NCBI GenBank assembly: GCA_045656705.1
Contig: JAZORR010000014.1
Span: 1 to 21,967, forward strand
DNA length: 21,967 bases
Source of the DNA: RGIG4576 sp045656705
Lineage (GTDB): Bacteria; Bacteroidota; Bacteroidia; Bacteroidales; Muribaculaceae
Direction of reading: 5' to 3'
Shown here: one piece after another, positions 15,982 to 21,967 of the stretch
Layout of the letters: the number at the start of each line of letters is the position of its first letter
Numbering within the stretch: the first letter of the stretch is position 1
Notes under the pieces: generated by a model
What the model was told of the DNA's origin: nothing
The model's input: only the letters and a program-made list of their open reading frames with translations
Databases searched by the model: none
Program-made: the position numbers and the translations under genes

Positions 15982-17180
15982 TAAAGCGAATTTGGTACAT
16001 ATTGATGCTTGTGCTGTGCGGCTCGGTGAATGTATTTGCTGAGGGTATTGCCAACGATACTTTGTCTGTGCCGACCAAGAAGAAATGGTATACACAAATA
16101 AGTGAATACCGTAAACTGTCGGGTGATTCCGTTGCTGTTGACTCATTCAAAACGGAGTATGGCAAGCAATATTGGATGCTTGCAGCTGCTGCCGCAAAAC
16201 TCAATCTCGCCGATGAAACTATCGAGTATCCTCGATTTGTACAATTTTGTGTAGATGTCTATAATTGGGGCGATCGCACTTTTGGCACCTACGATCCCGA
16301 GTATGTGGTGGGTACAGGTAAGAAGTGGAAATTGCAGATAGAAAACGATAATTGGTATGATTTTTATCATTTGAAGCAACCAGGTGGCTTGAAGATGGCT
16401 ATGGCCTCTGATGTGGCTCCAAACTTGGGCATATCCTTATCCTATATGGCTGTTAGTGTGGGATATTCTGTGAATGTGGATAAATTCTTTAGTGGCGAAC
16501 CGGTGAAGCATAAGCGTTGGGATTTCAATTTCAATTGTGCCCTTTTGGCTCTGGATGCTTACTACACCAATAACACAGGAAATACCAATATTCATAAACT
16601 CAACGATTATCACAATTATAACATATTTAAATCAGACTATAAGTTTTCGGGCCTATCGGTGGAATCCTATGGCATTGATGCATATTATTTCTTTAATAAT
16701 ATGAAATATTCGCAAGCAGCTGCCTATGGTTATTCAAAACTGCAAAAGAAGAGTGCAGGTTCGTTTATTGCTGGTGTCACTCTTTCGCATCAGAATGTCG
16801 ACATAGATTTCAATACGCTGCCCGAAGTGTTCTTGAATAAATTGCCCGACGAACGCCGTAAATACCATATCCATTACAACGACTATAGTGTGATGCTTGG
16901 GTATGGATATAATTGGGCATTTAAGAAAAATTGGTTGCTAAATGCTACTGTGATGCCCGCATTTGGATTTAATCACAGTCTTAGTGCAACCGATGTGAAG
17001 GCTTATCGCAAAGATAAGTTTGGAATGAGTGTGAAGGCCAAGTTTGCTTTGGTTTATAATCATAATAGGTTCTACTACAGTATAAATGGTAAGTACGACG
17101 GACATTTTTATAGCACCAAGGAATACCAATTTATAAATTCCTATAGCAACCTTGCAATATTGGCTGGATTTAGATTTTAG
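15978..17180 (+). CDS. DUF4421-type outer-membrane beta-barrel protein
   Basis: The 400-aa protein has a signal peptide (MIKRIWYILMLVLCGSVNVFA, cleavage near residue 21). Many alternating strands rich in Tyr, Phe and Asn follow, and it ends in AGFRF; a final aromatic residue is the usual outer-membrane barrel signal. KKWKLQIENDNWYDFYHL and SGLSVESYGIDAYYFFNNMKYS match my memory of DUF4421 proteins of Bacteroidota. The start codon overlaps the tamB stop (ATGA), so the two are translationally coupled. Its function is unknown. The coupling suggests it is a client or partner of TamB, but it is too small and lacks POTRA domains, so it is not a TamA/TamL homologue. Confidence 0.8.
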   Translation: MIKRIWYILMLVLCGSVNVFAEGIANDTLSVPTKKKWYTQISEYRKLSGDSVAVDSFKTEYGKQYWMLAAAAAKLNLADETIEYPRFVQFCVDVYNWGDRTFGTYDPEYVVGTGKKWKLQIENDNWYDFYHLKQPGGLKMAMASDVAPNLGISLSYMAVSVGYSVNVDKFFSGEPVKHKRWDFNFNCALLALDAYYTNNTGNTNIHKLNDYHNYNIFKSDYKFSGLSVESYGIDAYYFFNNMKYSQAAAYGYSKLQKKSAGSFIAGVTLSHQNVDIDFNTLPEVFLNKLPDERRKYHIHYNDYSVMLGYGYNWAFKKNWLLNATVMPAFGFNHSLSATDVKAYRKDKFGMSVKAKFALVYNHNRFYYSINGKYDGHFYSTKEYQFINSYSNLAILAGFRF

Positions 17181-17205
17181 TGAACTTCTAATTAGAAATA
17201 AATAT

Positions 17206-18222
17206 ATGAGTGTAATAATTTTAGGTATTGAATCGTCATGCGATGATACATCGGCTTCTATAATCAAAGATGGAGTGATGTTGTCAAATGTGATAGCGAG
17301 TCAGAAGGTGCATGAGGCTTATGGTGGTGTGGTGCCAGAATTGGCATCGCGTGCACATCAGCAAAATATAGTACCTGTGGTGTCGGAGGCAATTCGTCAA
17401 GCAGGTATCAATAAGGAAGATATTAGTGGTATCGCCTTTACTCGTGGACCGGGTTTGATGGGTTCGTTATTGGTGGGTACTTCTTTTGCAAAGGGGTTGT
17501 CTTTGGCTTTGAATATACCTTTGCTTGATGTAAATCACCTTCATGGTCATGTGCTTTCGCACTTTATCAAGGAAGATGAAACTACCGAAGTGCCTGAATT
17601 CCCTTATTTGTGTCTGCTCGTGTCGGGTGGTAACTCACAAATTATTAAGGTGAATTCGCCAAGTGATATGGAAGTGCTCGGTCAAACTATCGACGATGCT
17701 GCTGGTGAAGCATTCGATAAATGTGCTAAGGTGATGGGATTGCCTTATCCAGGTGGTCCTTATATCGATCGTCTTGCTGCAGAGGGCGATGCTAATCGTT
17801 TCAAGTTTAGCAAACCTCACATTGCTGGTCTCGACTATAGTTTCAGTGGTTTGAAGACTTCGTTCCTATACACTTTACGCGATGAGAAGAAACTCAATCC
17901 TAATTTTGTCGAAGAGAATATGGCAGATTTGGCTGCTTCATTGCAAAAAACTATCATAGACATCTTGATGGATAAATTTGGTAAGGCTATCAAGCAAACA
18001 GGCATCAAGACTGTGGCTATAGGTGGTGGTGTGTCGGCCAATTCGGGTGTGCGTAATGCTGTGGCTGAATATTGTGAACGTCGTGGCATCAAGGCCTTCA
18101 TTCCTAAGCGTGCATTCACCACCGACAATGCTGCAATGATTGCCATTGCTGGATACTTCAAATATCTCGAAAAGGATTTTTGTGATATCAATCTTCCTCC
18201 TTTTGCGAGAGTTACTCTTTAA
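17206..18222 (+). CDS. tsaD: tRNA N6-threonylcarbamoyladenosine transferase subunit TsaD
   Basis: The 338-aa cytoplasmic protein transfers threonylcarbamoyl from TC-AMP to A37 of ANN-decoding tRNAs, together with TsaB and TsaE, which are not in this window. IIGIESS-type start (ILGIESSCDDTSAS), the metal-binding HLHGH (His111 and His115), LVSGGNSQI, PYPGGP, DYSFSGLKTS and AIGGGVSANS are all present. The start is ATG 17206; an upstream in-frame ATG at 17152 lies inside the previous gene and would add a tail unlike the family. It lies 25 nt after the DUF4421 gene and 24 nt before cinA, in the same probable operon. Confidence 0.97.
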   Translation: MSVIILGIESSCDDTSASIIKDGVMLSNVIASQKVHEAYGGVVPELASRAHQQNIVPVVSEAIRQAGINKEDISGIAFTRGPGLMGSLLVGTSFAKGLSLALNIPLLDVNHLHGHVLSHFIKEDETTEVPEFPYLCLLVSGGNSQIIKVNSPSDMEVLGQTIDDAAGEAFDKCAKVMGLPYPGGPYIDRLAAEGDANRFKFSKPHIAGLDYSFSGLKTSFLYTLRDEKKLNPNFVEENMADLAASLQKTIIDILMDKFGKAIKQTGIKTVAIGGGVSANSGVRNAVAEYCERRGIKAFIPKRAFTTDNAAMIAIAGYFKYLEKDFCDINLPPFARVTL

Positions 18223-18246
18223 TATACTACTTATAAGATTGGTGCT

Positions 18247-19488
18247 ATGGATGTTTCGGTGATTGTGATAGGCGATGAATTGTTGATCGGTCAAGTGACC
18301 GATACCAATTCTGGGTGGATTGCACGCCACCTTCATCCTCTCGGCTGGAGAGTGAGTAGTGTGAGAGTGATAGGCGACAGTGCCGATGAAATATTGAATG
18401 CTGTGGACGATGCATTCGCTCACACCGATGTGGTGCTTACCACAGGCGGACTTGGTCCCACAAAAGATGATATCACCAAGACCACTCTTCTTCAATATTT
18501 CGGAGGTGAGATGGTGATGGATGAGGCTACTCTGAGAAATGTGGAGGAGATAGTGCAAAAGCGTCATCTCCGAATGAATCCTCTCAACGAGGCGCAAGCA
18601 CTTGTCCCATCATCGTGCCGAGTAATTCAGAACGAAGTGGGTACAGCTCCTATTATGTGGTTCGAACGCGATGGCAAGGTGTTGGTGTCTATGCCAGGCG
18701 TTCCTTTCGAAATGGAAACAATGATGCAGCGTGAGGTGATACCACAGCTTGTTAGTCATTTCTGCAGTCACATGCACATAGAGTTTCGCACATTCATAGT
18801 AGTGGGCTATGCTGAATCGGAATTGGCTATCAAGCTCGATGATTTTGAAAATCAACTGCCCGATTTCGTTAAACTTGCCTATTTGCCTAAACCGGGTATT
18901 ATGCGATTAAGATTGAGTGGCTCACACACCGATTCGTCTGTATTGCTCAACGAATTAGACCGACTTTCTTCCCTTCTCAATTCTATACTTGGCAATGCGA
19001 TAGTGTGCCATGGCGATAAGACTATGCCCGAAATTTTAGGCGAGATACTTAAGGCTAAATCTCTCACTTTGGCCACTGCCGAAAGTTGCACAGGTGGCAA
19101 TGTTGCTCACCAAATCACAAGTGTGGCAGGTAGTTCGGCTTATTTCTTGGGCTCTATCGTATCCTATACCAATGATATTAAGCATCAACTCTTGCAAGTG
19201 CCCACCGAAGTGCTTGCTGAGTATGGAGCTGTAAGCGAACCCACTGTGATACAAATGACCAATGGTGTTTGCTCTCTGCTTGGTGCCGACTGTGCTATGG
19301 CCACTTCGGGTATTGCTGGTCCTGGGGGTGGTACTCCCACCAAATCTGTGGGTACTGTGTGGATGGCTGTGAAAGTGGGCGAGCGAGTAGTTGCACAATG
19401 CAAGCATTTCCCAGGTTCGCGCGATAGGGTGATAGATCGTGCCACCACCGAGGTGCAATTGATGCTTCTAAAGGAATTGATGAAATAA
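18247..19488 (+). CDS. cinA: CinA family nicotinamide-nucleotide amidohydrolase
   Basis: The 413-aa two-domain protein starts with a MoaB/MogA-like (COG1058) domain: VIVIGDELLIGQVTDTNSGWIA at 6-27 and LTTGGLGPTKDDITK near 60-75. The C-terminal domain is PncC/CinA-C, with ATAESCTGG, whose Ser is the catalytic residue, and TSGIAGPGGGTPTKSVGTVWMA. It hydrolyses NMN to nicotinate mononucleotide and ammonia, recycling pyridine nucleotides, and the N-terminal domain may act on ADP-ribose. This fits loosely with nadE in the same window, though they are not in one operon. The length is normal. It lies 24 nt after tsaD. Confidence 0.95.
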   Translation: MDVSVIVIGDELLIGQVTDTNSGWIARHLHPLGWRVSSVRVIGDSADEILNAVDDAFAHTDVVLTTGGLGPTKDDITKTTLLQYFGGEMVMDEATLRNVEEIVQKRHLRMNPLNEAQALVPSSCRVIQNEVGTAPIMWFERDGKVLVSMPGVPFEMETMMQREVIPQLVSHFCSHMHIEFRTFIVVGYAESELAIKLDDFENQLPDFVKLAYLPKPGIMRLRLSGSHTDSSVLLNELDRLSSLLNSILGNAIVCHGDKTMPEILGEILKAKSLTLATAESCTGGNVAHQITSVAGSSAYFLGSIVSYTNDIKHQLLQVPTEVLAEYGAVSEPTVIQMTNGVCSLLGADCAMATSGIAGPGGGTPTKSVGTVWMAVKVGERVVAQCKHFPGSRDRVIDRATTEVQLMLLKELMK

Positions 19489-19499
19489 AAAATGAATAT

Positions 19500-20561
19500 A
19501 TGTCATCGGCTAAAGTGCGTATCAGATATTTCGACCTTATGAAGGGAGTGTGTATCATTCTTGTGGTACTATCGCATTGCTATGACGCACTCGGCATGCA
19601 AATCGCAAATCCATATCTATGGAGTGTGCTTGAGCATTTGCGTATGCCTTTGTACTTCTTTCTCTCTGGAATGTTTTTCAAAGAATATAGTGGCATTGTT
19701 GAGTTTGTGGTGAAGAAATTCAATCGCTTGATAGTGCCGTTTCTTTGTTTCTCGGTTTTGTCGGTGTTGCCCACGATGATTGTGGGAGATGAACCTTTTG
19801 ATTTCTTTACACTCAAAAATCATGTGGTGTGGATGCTTAAATATGCAGGTTACCTATGGTTCTTACGCACCCTTTTCGTGGCAAATATACTCTATTATAT
19901 ATATAATAAGGTGGTAGGTCGCAAATCTATGGTTATGAAATGTGCTGTGCTATGTGCAGCAGTAGCCATAGGGTGGATTGTAAACACCTATCTGCCTCAG
20001 AGCGATGAGTGGCGACGAGATTATGGTATATTGCTCACCAACGTTACTTCGCTTATAGTGTTCCCGTTCTTTTTTGTGGCATCAAATATAAAACCACTAT
20101 TGAGCCGTATCGAAAACTTGTCCCTATGGCGAGTTCTCTTGATTGCCCTTGCGTCAATTATCGTCAGCGTAGCCACAGCCCAAGGTGGAGTGTATCTGCT
20201 CTATGCTAAAGTAGGTAATGGAGCATTAGGATTTTACTTATCTGCCTTCGGTGCTATATTTGCTGTGATGTGTGTGTGCATTATGCTTCGCAATATATGC
20301 AGTAGGGGATATATCAATTACATCGGTCGTTATTCTATTATAGTATATCTCACTCACATGCCATTTATCACTCTTATGGTGAAAGGGGGAATAATTTCCA
20401 ATCTGCCTGTGCTTGCACTCGTCACATTGGCCGCGATGCCACTATTTGTGTGGGCGATGAAGCGATATATGCCAGCTTTCGTGGCTCAACGCGATATTTT
20501 TATCTACTCCAACTATACGCTGAAACTGGATTGGAATGCATTTTCTTTGAAAAATAGATAG
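19500..20561 (+). CDS. Membrane acyltransferase, acyltransferase-3 family
   Basis: The 353-aa integral membrane protein has about ten hydrophobic helices. The N-terminus RYFDLMKGVCIILVVLSHCYD (10-30) with its conserved His, followed by RMPLYFFLSGMFFKEY, is the signature of acyltransferase-3 enzymes, which O-acetylate surface polysaccharides, peptidoglycan or lipids. YNYIGRYSIIVYLTHMPF-like block (YINYIGRYSIIVYLTH) near 273-288 is also typical. The substrate cannot be told. It starts 11 nt after cinA and is probably read from the same transcript. In relatives I recall cinA next to rpmB, so this gene may be an insertion. An overlapping ATG at 19493 is in another frame and was rejected. Confidence 0.9.
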   Translation: MSSAKVRIRYFDLMKGVCIILVVLSHCYDALGMQIANPYLWSVLEHLRMPLYFFLSGMFFKEYSGIVEFVVKKFNRLIVPFLCFSVLSVLPTMIVGDEPFDFFTLKNHVVWMLKYAGYLWFLRTLFVANILYYIYNKVVGRKSMVMKCAVLCAAVAIGWIVNTYLPQSDEWRRDYGILLTNVTSLIVFPFFFVASNIKPLLSRIENLSLWRVLLIALASIIVSVATAQGGVYLLYAKVGNGALGFYLSAFGAIFAVMCVCIMLRNICSRGYINYIGRYSIIVYLTHMPFITLMVKGGIISNLPVLALVTLAAMPLFVWAMKRYMPAFVAQRDIFIYSNYTLKLDWNAFSLKNR

Positions 20562-20568
20562 GAAAGTG

Positions 20569-20599
20569 TTGTGTATTAACGAAAAAAGTCGTACCTTTG
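20569..20599 (+). promoter_or_regulatory. Promoter of the 6S-like RNA and possibly rpmB
   Basis: TTG at 20569-20571 is followed after exactly 20 nt by TACCTTTG at 20592-20599, a full consensus match. It begins 8 nt after the acyltransferase stop. Transcription would start near 20603, more than 300 nt before rpmB. Confidence 0.8.
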
Positions 20600-20602
20600 C
20601 AG

Positions 20603-20790
20603 TCGGAAAATTTCAAAACAGCAGTACAACGACTATTCCTTTAGTCCTGTTCTGTGACTTTAATCGTTGAAACTTCGATGCAACACAATGATGCTTAGTT
20701 AGTTGCATAAAGCGTAGGACGATATTGTACATAAAAAATCGCTTACAGTTAACAACCTTGCTCGTCAATGTTGCCGACTGTGTTTTATTT
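20603..20790 (+). ncRNA. Structured RNA resembling 6S RNA
   Basis: The 348-bp gap before rpmB has no credible gene but folds as one long rod with interior bubbles. Nested pairs are 20600-20606 with 20774-20780 (7 bp closing stem), 20624-20629 with 20725-20730, 20644-20648 with 20716-20720, and a 7-bp terminal stem 20678-20684 with 20702-20708. A local alternative hairpin (20631-20635 with 20642-20646) competes with one of them. The closing stem is followed by TGTTTTATTT. A length near 190 nt, ends brought together and a rod with a central open region are the 6S RNA pattern, which sequesters RNA polymerase. An alternative is a long r-protein leader. Some Bacteroidales 6S-like RNAs were described as the Bacteroidales-1 motif; I cannot test membership here. 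Confidence 0.6.
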
Positions 20791-20829
20791 AGAATATTGC
20801 GCTACTGCGAAGAAAGAGGTGGCAGTAAA

Positions 20830-20860
20830 TTGGCTGAAAAGCTGACATACTCTACAATGG
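20830..20860 (+). promoter_or_regulatory. Weak candidate promoter for rpmB
   Basis: TTG at 20830-20832 is followed after 20 nt by TACAATGG at 20853-20860, which keeps TA, one T and the final G of TAnnTTTG. If used, the rpmB leader would be about 46 nt. Ribosomal protein mRNA could equally come from the promoter at 20569. Confidence 0.25.
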
Positions 20861-20909
20861 ACTCTGTTTTGAAATAAATTAATTTAAAACATAATATTGA
20901 GATAAAGCC

Positions 20910-21167
20910 ATGTCAAAAATTTGTCAAATTACAGGCAAGAAGGCGATCACAGGTAACAATGTATCGCACTCTAAAAGAAGAACAAAGCGTAAATTTAACG
21001 TGAATTTGTTCAAGAGAAAATTCTTCTGGGTAGAAGAAGGTCAATGGATTAGTTTGGTAGTATCTGCAAACGGTTTGCGTATTATCAATAAACTTGGTCT
21101 TGATGCAGCATTGAAGAAAGCTGCTAAGGATGGTAATCTAACAGAAATTAAAATCGTAGAAAAGTAA
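20910..21167 (+). CDS. rpmB: 50S ribosomal protein L28
   Basis: The 85-aa basic protein of the large ribosomal subunit begins MSKICQITGKKAITGNNVSHSKRRTKR, the L28 signature, and contains ISLVVSANGLRIINKLG. Only one cysteine is present, so this is the zinc-free form. The gene starts the run rpmB-rpmG-DUF4295 with gaps of 7 and 13 nt. Confidence 0.97.
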   Translation: MSKICQITGKKAITGNNVSHSKRRTKRKFNVNLFKRKFFWVEEGQWISLVVSANGLRIINKLGLDAALKKAAKDGNLTEIKIVEK

Positions 21168-21174
21168 AATCAAG

Positions 21175-21363
21175 ATGGCAAAGAAAGCAAAAGGTAATAG
21201 AGTTCAAGTCATCCTCGAATGTACTGAGCAAAGAGCAAGTGGTGTGCCAGGTATCTCTCGTTATATTACCACTAAGAATAGAAAGAACACCACAGAACGT
21301 ATGGAATTGAAGAAGTACAATCCATATCTTAAGAAAGTAACAGTTCATAAAGAAATCAAATAA
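21175..21363 (+). CDS. rpmG: 50S ribosomal protein L33
   Basis: The 62-aa basic protein has the L33 pattern RVQVILECTEQ, GISRYITTKNRKNTTERMELKKYNP. A single cysteine replaces the two CxxC pairs of zinc-binding L33, so it is the zinc-independent type, matching L28 beside it. Translation starts 7 nt after rpmB. Confidence 0.97.
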   Translation: MAKKAKGNRVQVILECTEQRASGVPGISRYITTKNRKNTTERMELKKYNPYLKKVTVHKEIK

Positions 21364-21376
21364 TAAGTAAAGTCAT

Positions 21377-21529
21377 ATGGCAAAGAAAGTAGTTGCAACG
21401 TTGCAAAAAGGTGAAGGCCGTACTTATAGTAAGGTCATCAAGATGGTGAAATCGCCAAAGACTGGCGCTTATGTATTCAAAGAACAAATGGTTCAAAACG
21501 ACCAAGTAAAAGATATTTTGGCTAAGTAA
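21377..21529 (+). CDS. DUF4295 small protein
   Basis: The 50-aa basic protein MAKKVVATLQKGEGRTYSKV... contains KMVKSPKTGAYVFKEQMV and ends DILAK. It matches the small DUF4295 protein that follows rpmG in Bacteroidota. Its function is unknown; size, charge and constant placement with L28 and L33 suggest a ribosome-associated protein. It lies 13 nt after rpmG and is the last gene before the terminator. Confidence 0.88.
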   Translation: MAKKVVATLQKGEGRTYSKVIKMVKSPKTGAYVFKEQMVQNDQVKDILAK

Positions 21530-21555
21530 TTTCCAAAACTCTGAATATATAATTT

Positions 21556-21594
21556 AAGGTTCATACTCCACACGAGTGTGAACCTTATTTTTTT
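21556..21594 (+). terminator. Rho-independent terminator of the rpmB operon
   Basis: A 13-bp stem (21556-21568 with 21573-21585; one G-U pair) has a 4-nt loop, and a run of T follows it. It starts 26 nt after the DUF4295 stop. Confidence 0.93.
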
Positions 21595-21740
21595 CCACCT
21601 TTATAACGCACCACTAAGGAAACCGTGACATATCACTATTATTATTATAACCACGAATAGTTGTCTTAGTTGTCCCAGATGTCTTATAAACACTTCCCAC
21701 TCCTAATTGATTTAAATACGCACTATCAAAAGGAAAGTAG

Positions 21741-21761
21741 GGACGCACGGCTCGTGCGTCC
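21741..21761. repeat. REP-like perfect hairpin
   Basis: ggacgcacg and cgtgcgtcc form a perfect 9-bp GC-rich stem with the loop gct. Such compact GC-rich palindromes between genes are typical of REP elements. Copy number in the genome cannot be seen from this window. Confidence 0.7.
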
Positions 21762-21894
21762 GCAAAAAAGCATTCACTAAAAGTAAATATAAGTCCGAAG
21801 GGTGTTTATCCATAGAACCTTTAGCTCACGGCTACGCCGTAAACCCTATGATGAGCGAAGCGAATCTTAGGGAATAAGAGCATCCATCCACCCA

Positions 21895-21911
21895 CAACCT
21901 CGACGAGGTTG
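21895..21911. repeat. Near-perfect palindrome with 1-nt centre
   Basis: caacctcg and cgaggttg are complementary 8-mers around a single A. The right arm can also pair with tgcaac at 21921-21926 through gttgca at 21908-21913, so two folds compete. Confidence 0.65.
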
Positions 21912-21967
21912 CACTTAATCTGCAACTCAAAGAAAGCCCTTGTGGCTTCGTCTAAGGTAACCCTGTA

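Larger units (their letters stand above)
21595..21967. other. Non-coding region rich in short palindromes
   Basis: No open frame of useful length is seen on either strand in these 373 bases. The right two-thirds holds at least five separate hairpin-forming sequences: 21741-21761, 21828-21840, 21844-21872, 21895-21911 and 21934-21948. Base composition is locally more GC-rich than neighbouring intergenic DNA. This looks like a REP-type or other mobile intergenic repeat cluster, possibly the end of a longer element beyond the window. Confidence 0.55.

Noticed and set aside
17152..17205. Upstream in-frame ATG for tsaD
   Set aside because: It lies inside the DUF4421 gene and adds 18 residues not expected before the conserved VIILGIESS start.
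17938..18597. 219-codon minus-strand frame across the tsaD/cinA junction
   Set aside because: It lies fully opposite two well-recognised genes and has low-complexity, His/Ser-rich composition typical of antisense frames.
20768..20845. 25-codon frame (MLPTVFYLEYC...) in the rpmB leader
   Set aside because: It overlaps the closing stem of the structured RNA, has no supporting start signals, and could occur by chance at this length.

Overview
The window looks like a chromosomal segment from a member of the Bacteroidales (Bacteroidota). It is AT-rich. Its promoters follow the Bacteroidota pattern (TTG or TTTG, 20 nt, TAnnTTTG) and its genes lack clear Shine-Dalgarno sequences. The gene set also fits this order: a long pyrophosphate-dependent phosphofructokinase, a TamB-like protein, a DUF4421 outer-membrane protein, and the run rpmB-rpmG-DUF4295. 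The family within the order cannot be fixed from the sequence alone.

Layout. Positions 1-350 hold at least three tandem tRNA-Gly(GCC) genes on an exact 104-bp repeat (the first is cut by the window edge), then tRNA-Leu(GAG) and a terminator. An M16-family peptidase homologue without the zinc motif (444-1742) and a highly expressed-looking pfp gene (1888-3540) follow. Positions 3678-9133 look like accessory DNA: an unrecognised 335-aa protein; a two-gene unit of a 57-aa Gly/Ala-rich membrane peptide and a protein resembling the uracil-DNA-glycosylase fold; and, convergent to them, a two-gene minus-strand operon of a periplasmic-binding/PAS sensor that lacks a kinase domain and an overlapping family-2 glycosyltransferase.

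From 9371 the housekeeping DNA resumes. First comes nadE, whose glutaminase domain has lost its catalytic cysteine. It is followed by a co-directional cluster: tamB-like, DUF4421 barrel, tsaD, cinA and a membrane acyltransferase. The promoter that follows probably drives a structured RNA of about 190 nt resembling 6S RNA, ahead of rpmB, rpmG and DUF4295. A strong terminator closes the block. The last ~370 bases are non-coding and packed with short palindromes.

How the genes relate. TamB and the DUF4421 barrel share a 4-nt start/stop overlap and probably act together in the envelope. TsaD (tRNA t6A), the tRNAs and L28/L33 belong to translation. PPi-PFK is central glycolysis, and NadE and CinA make and repair pyridine nucleotides. 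The most unusual items are the cysteine-less NadE, the sensor that stops where a kinase would normally begin, the small-peptide/UDG-like pair, the 6S-like RNA and the terminal palindrome cluster.
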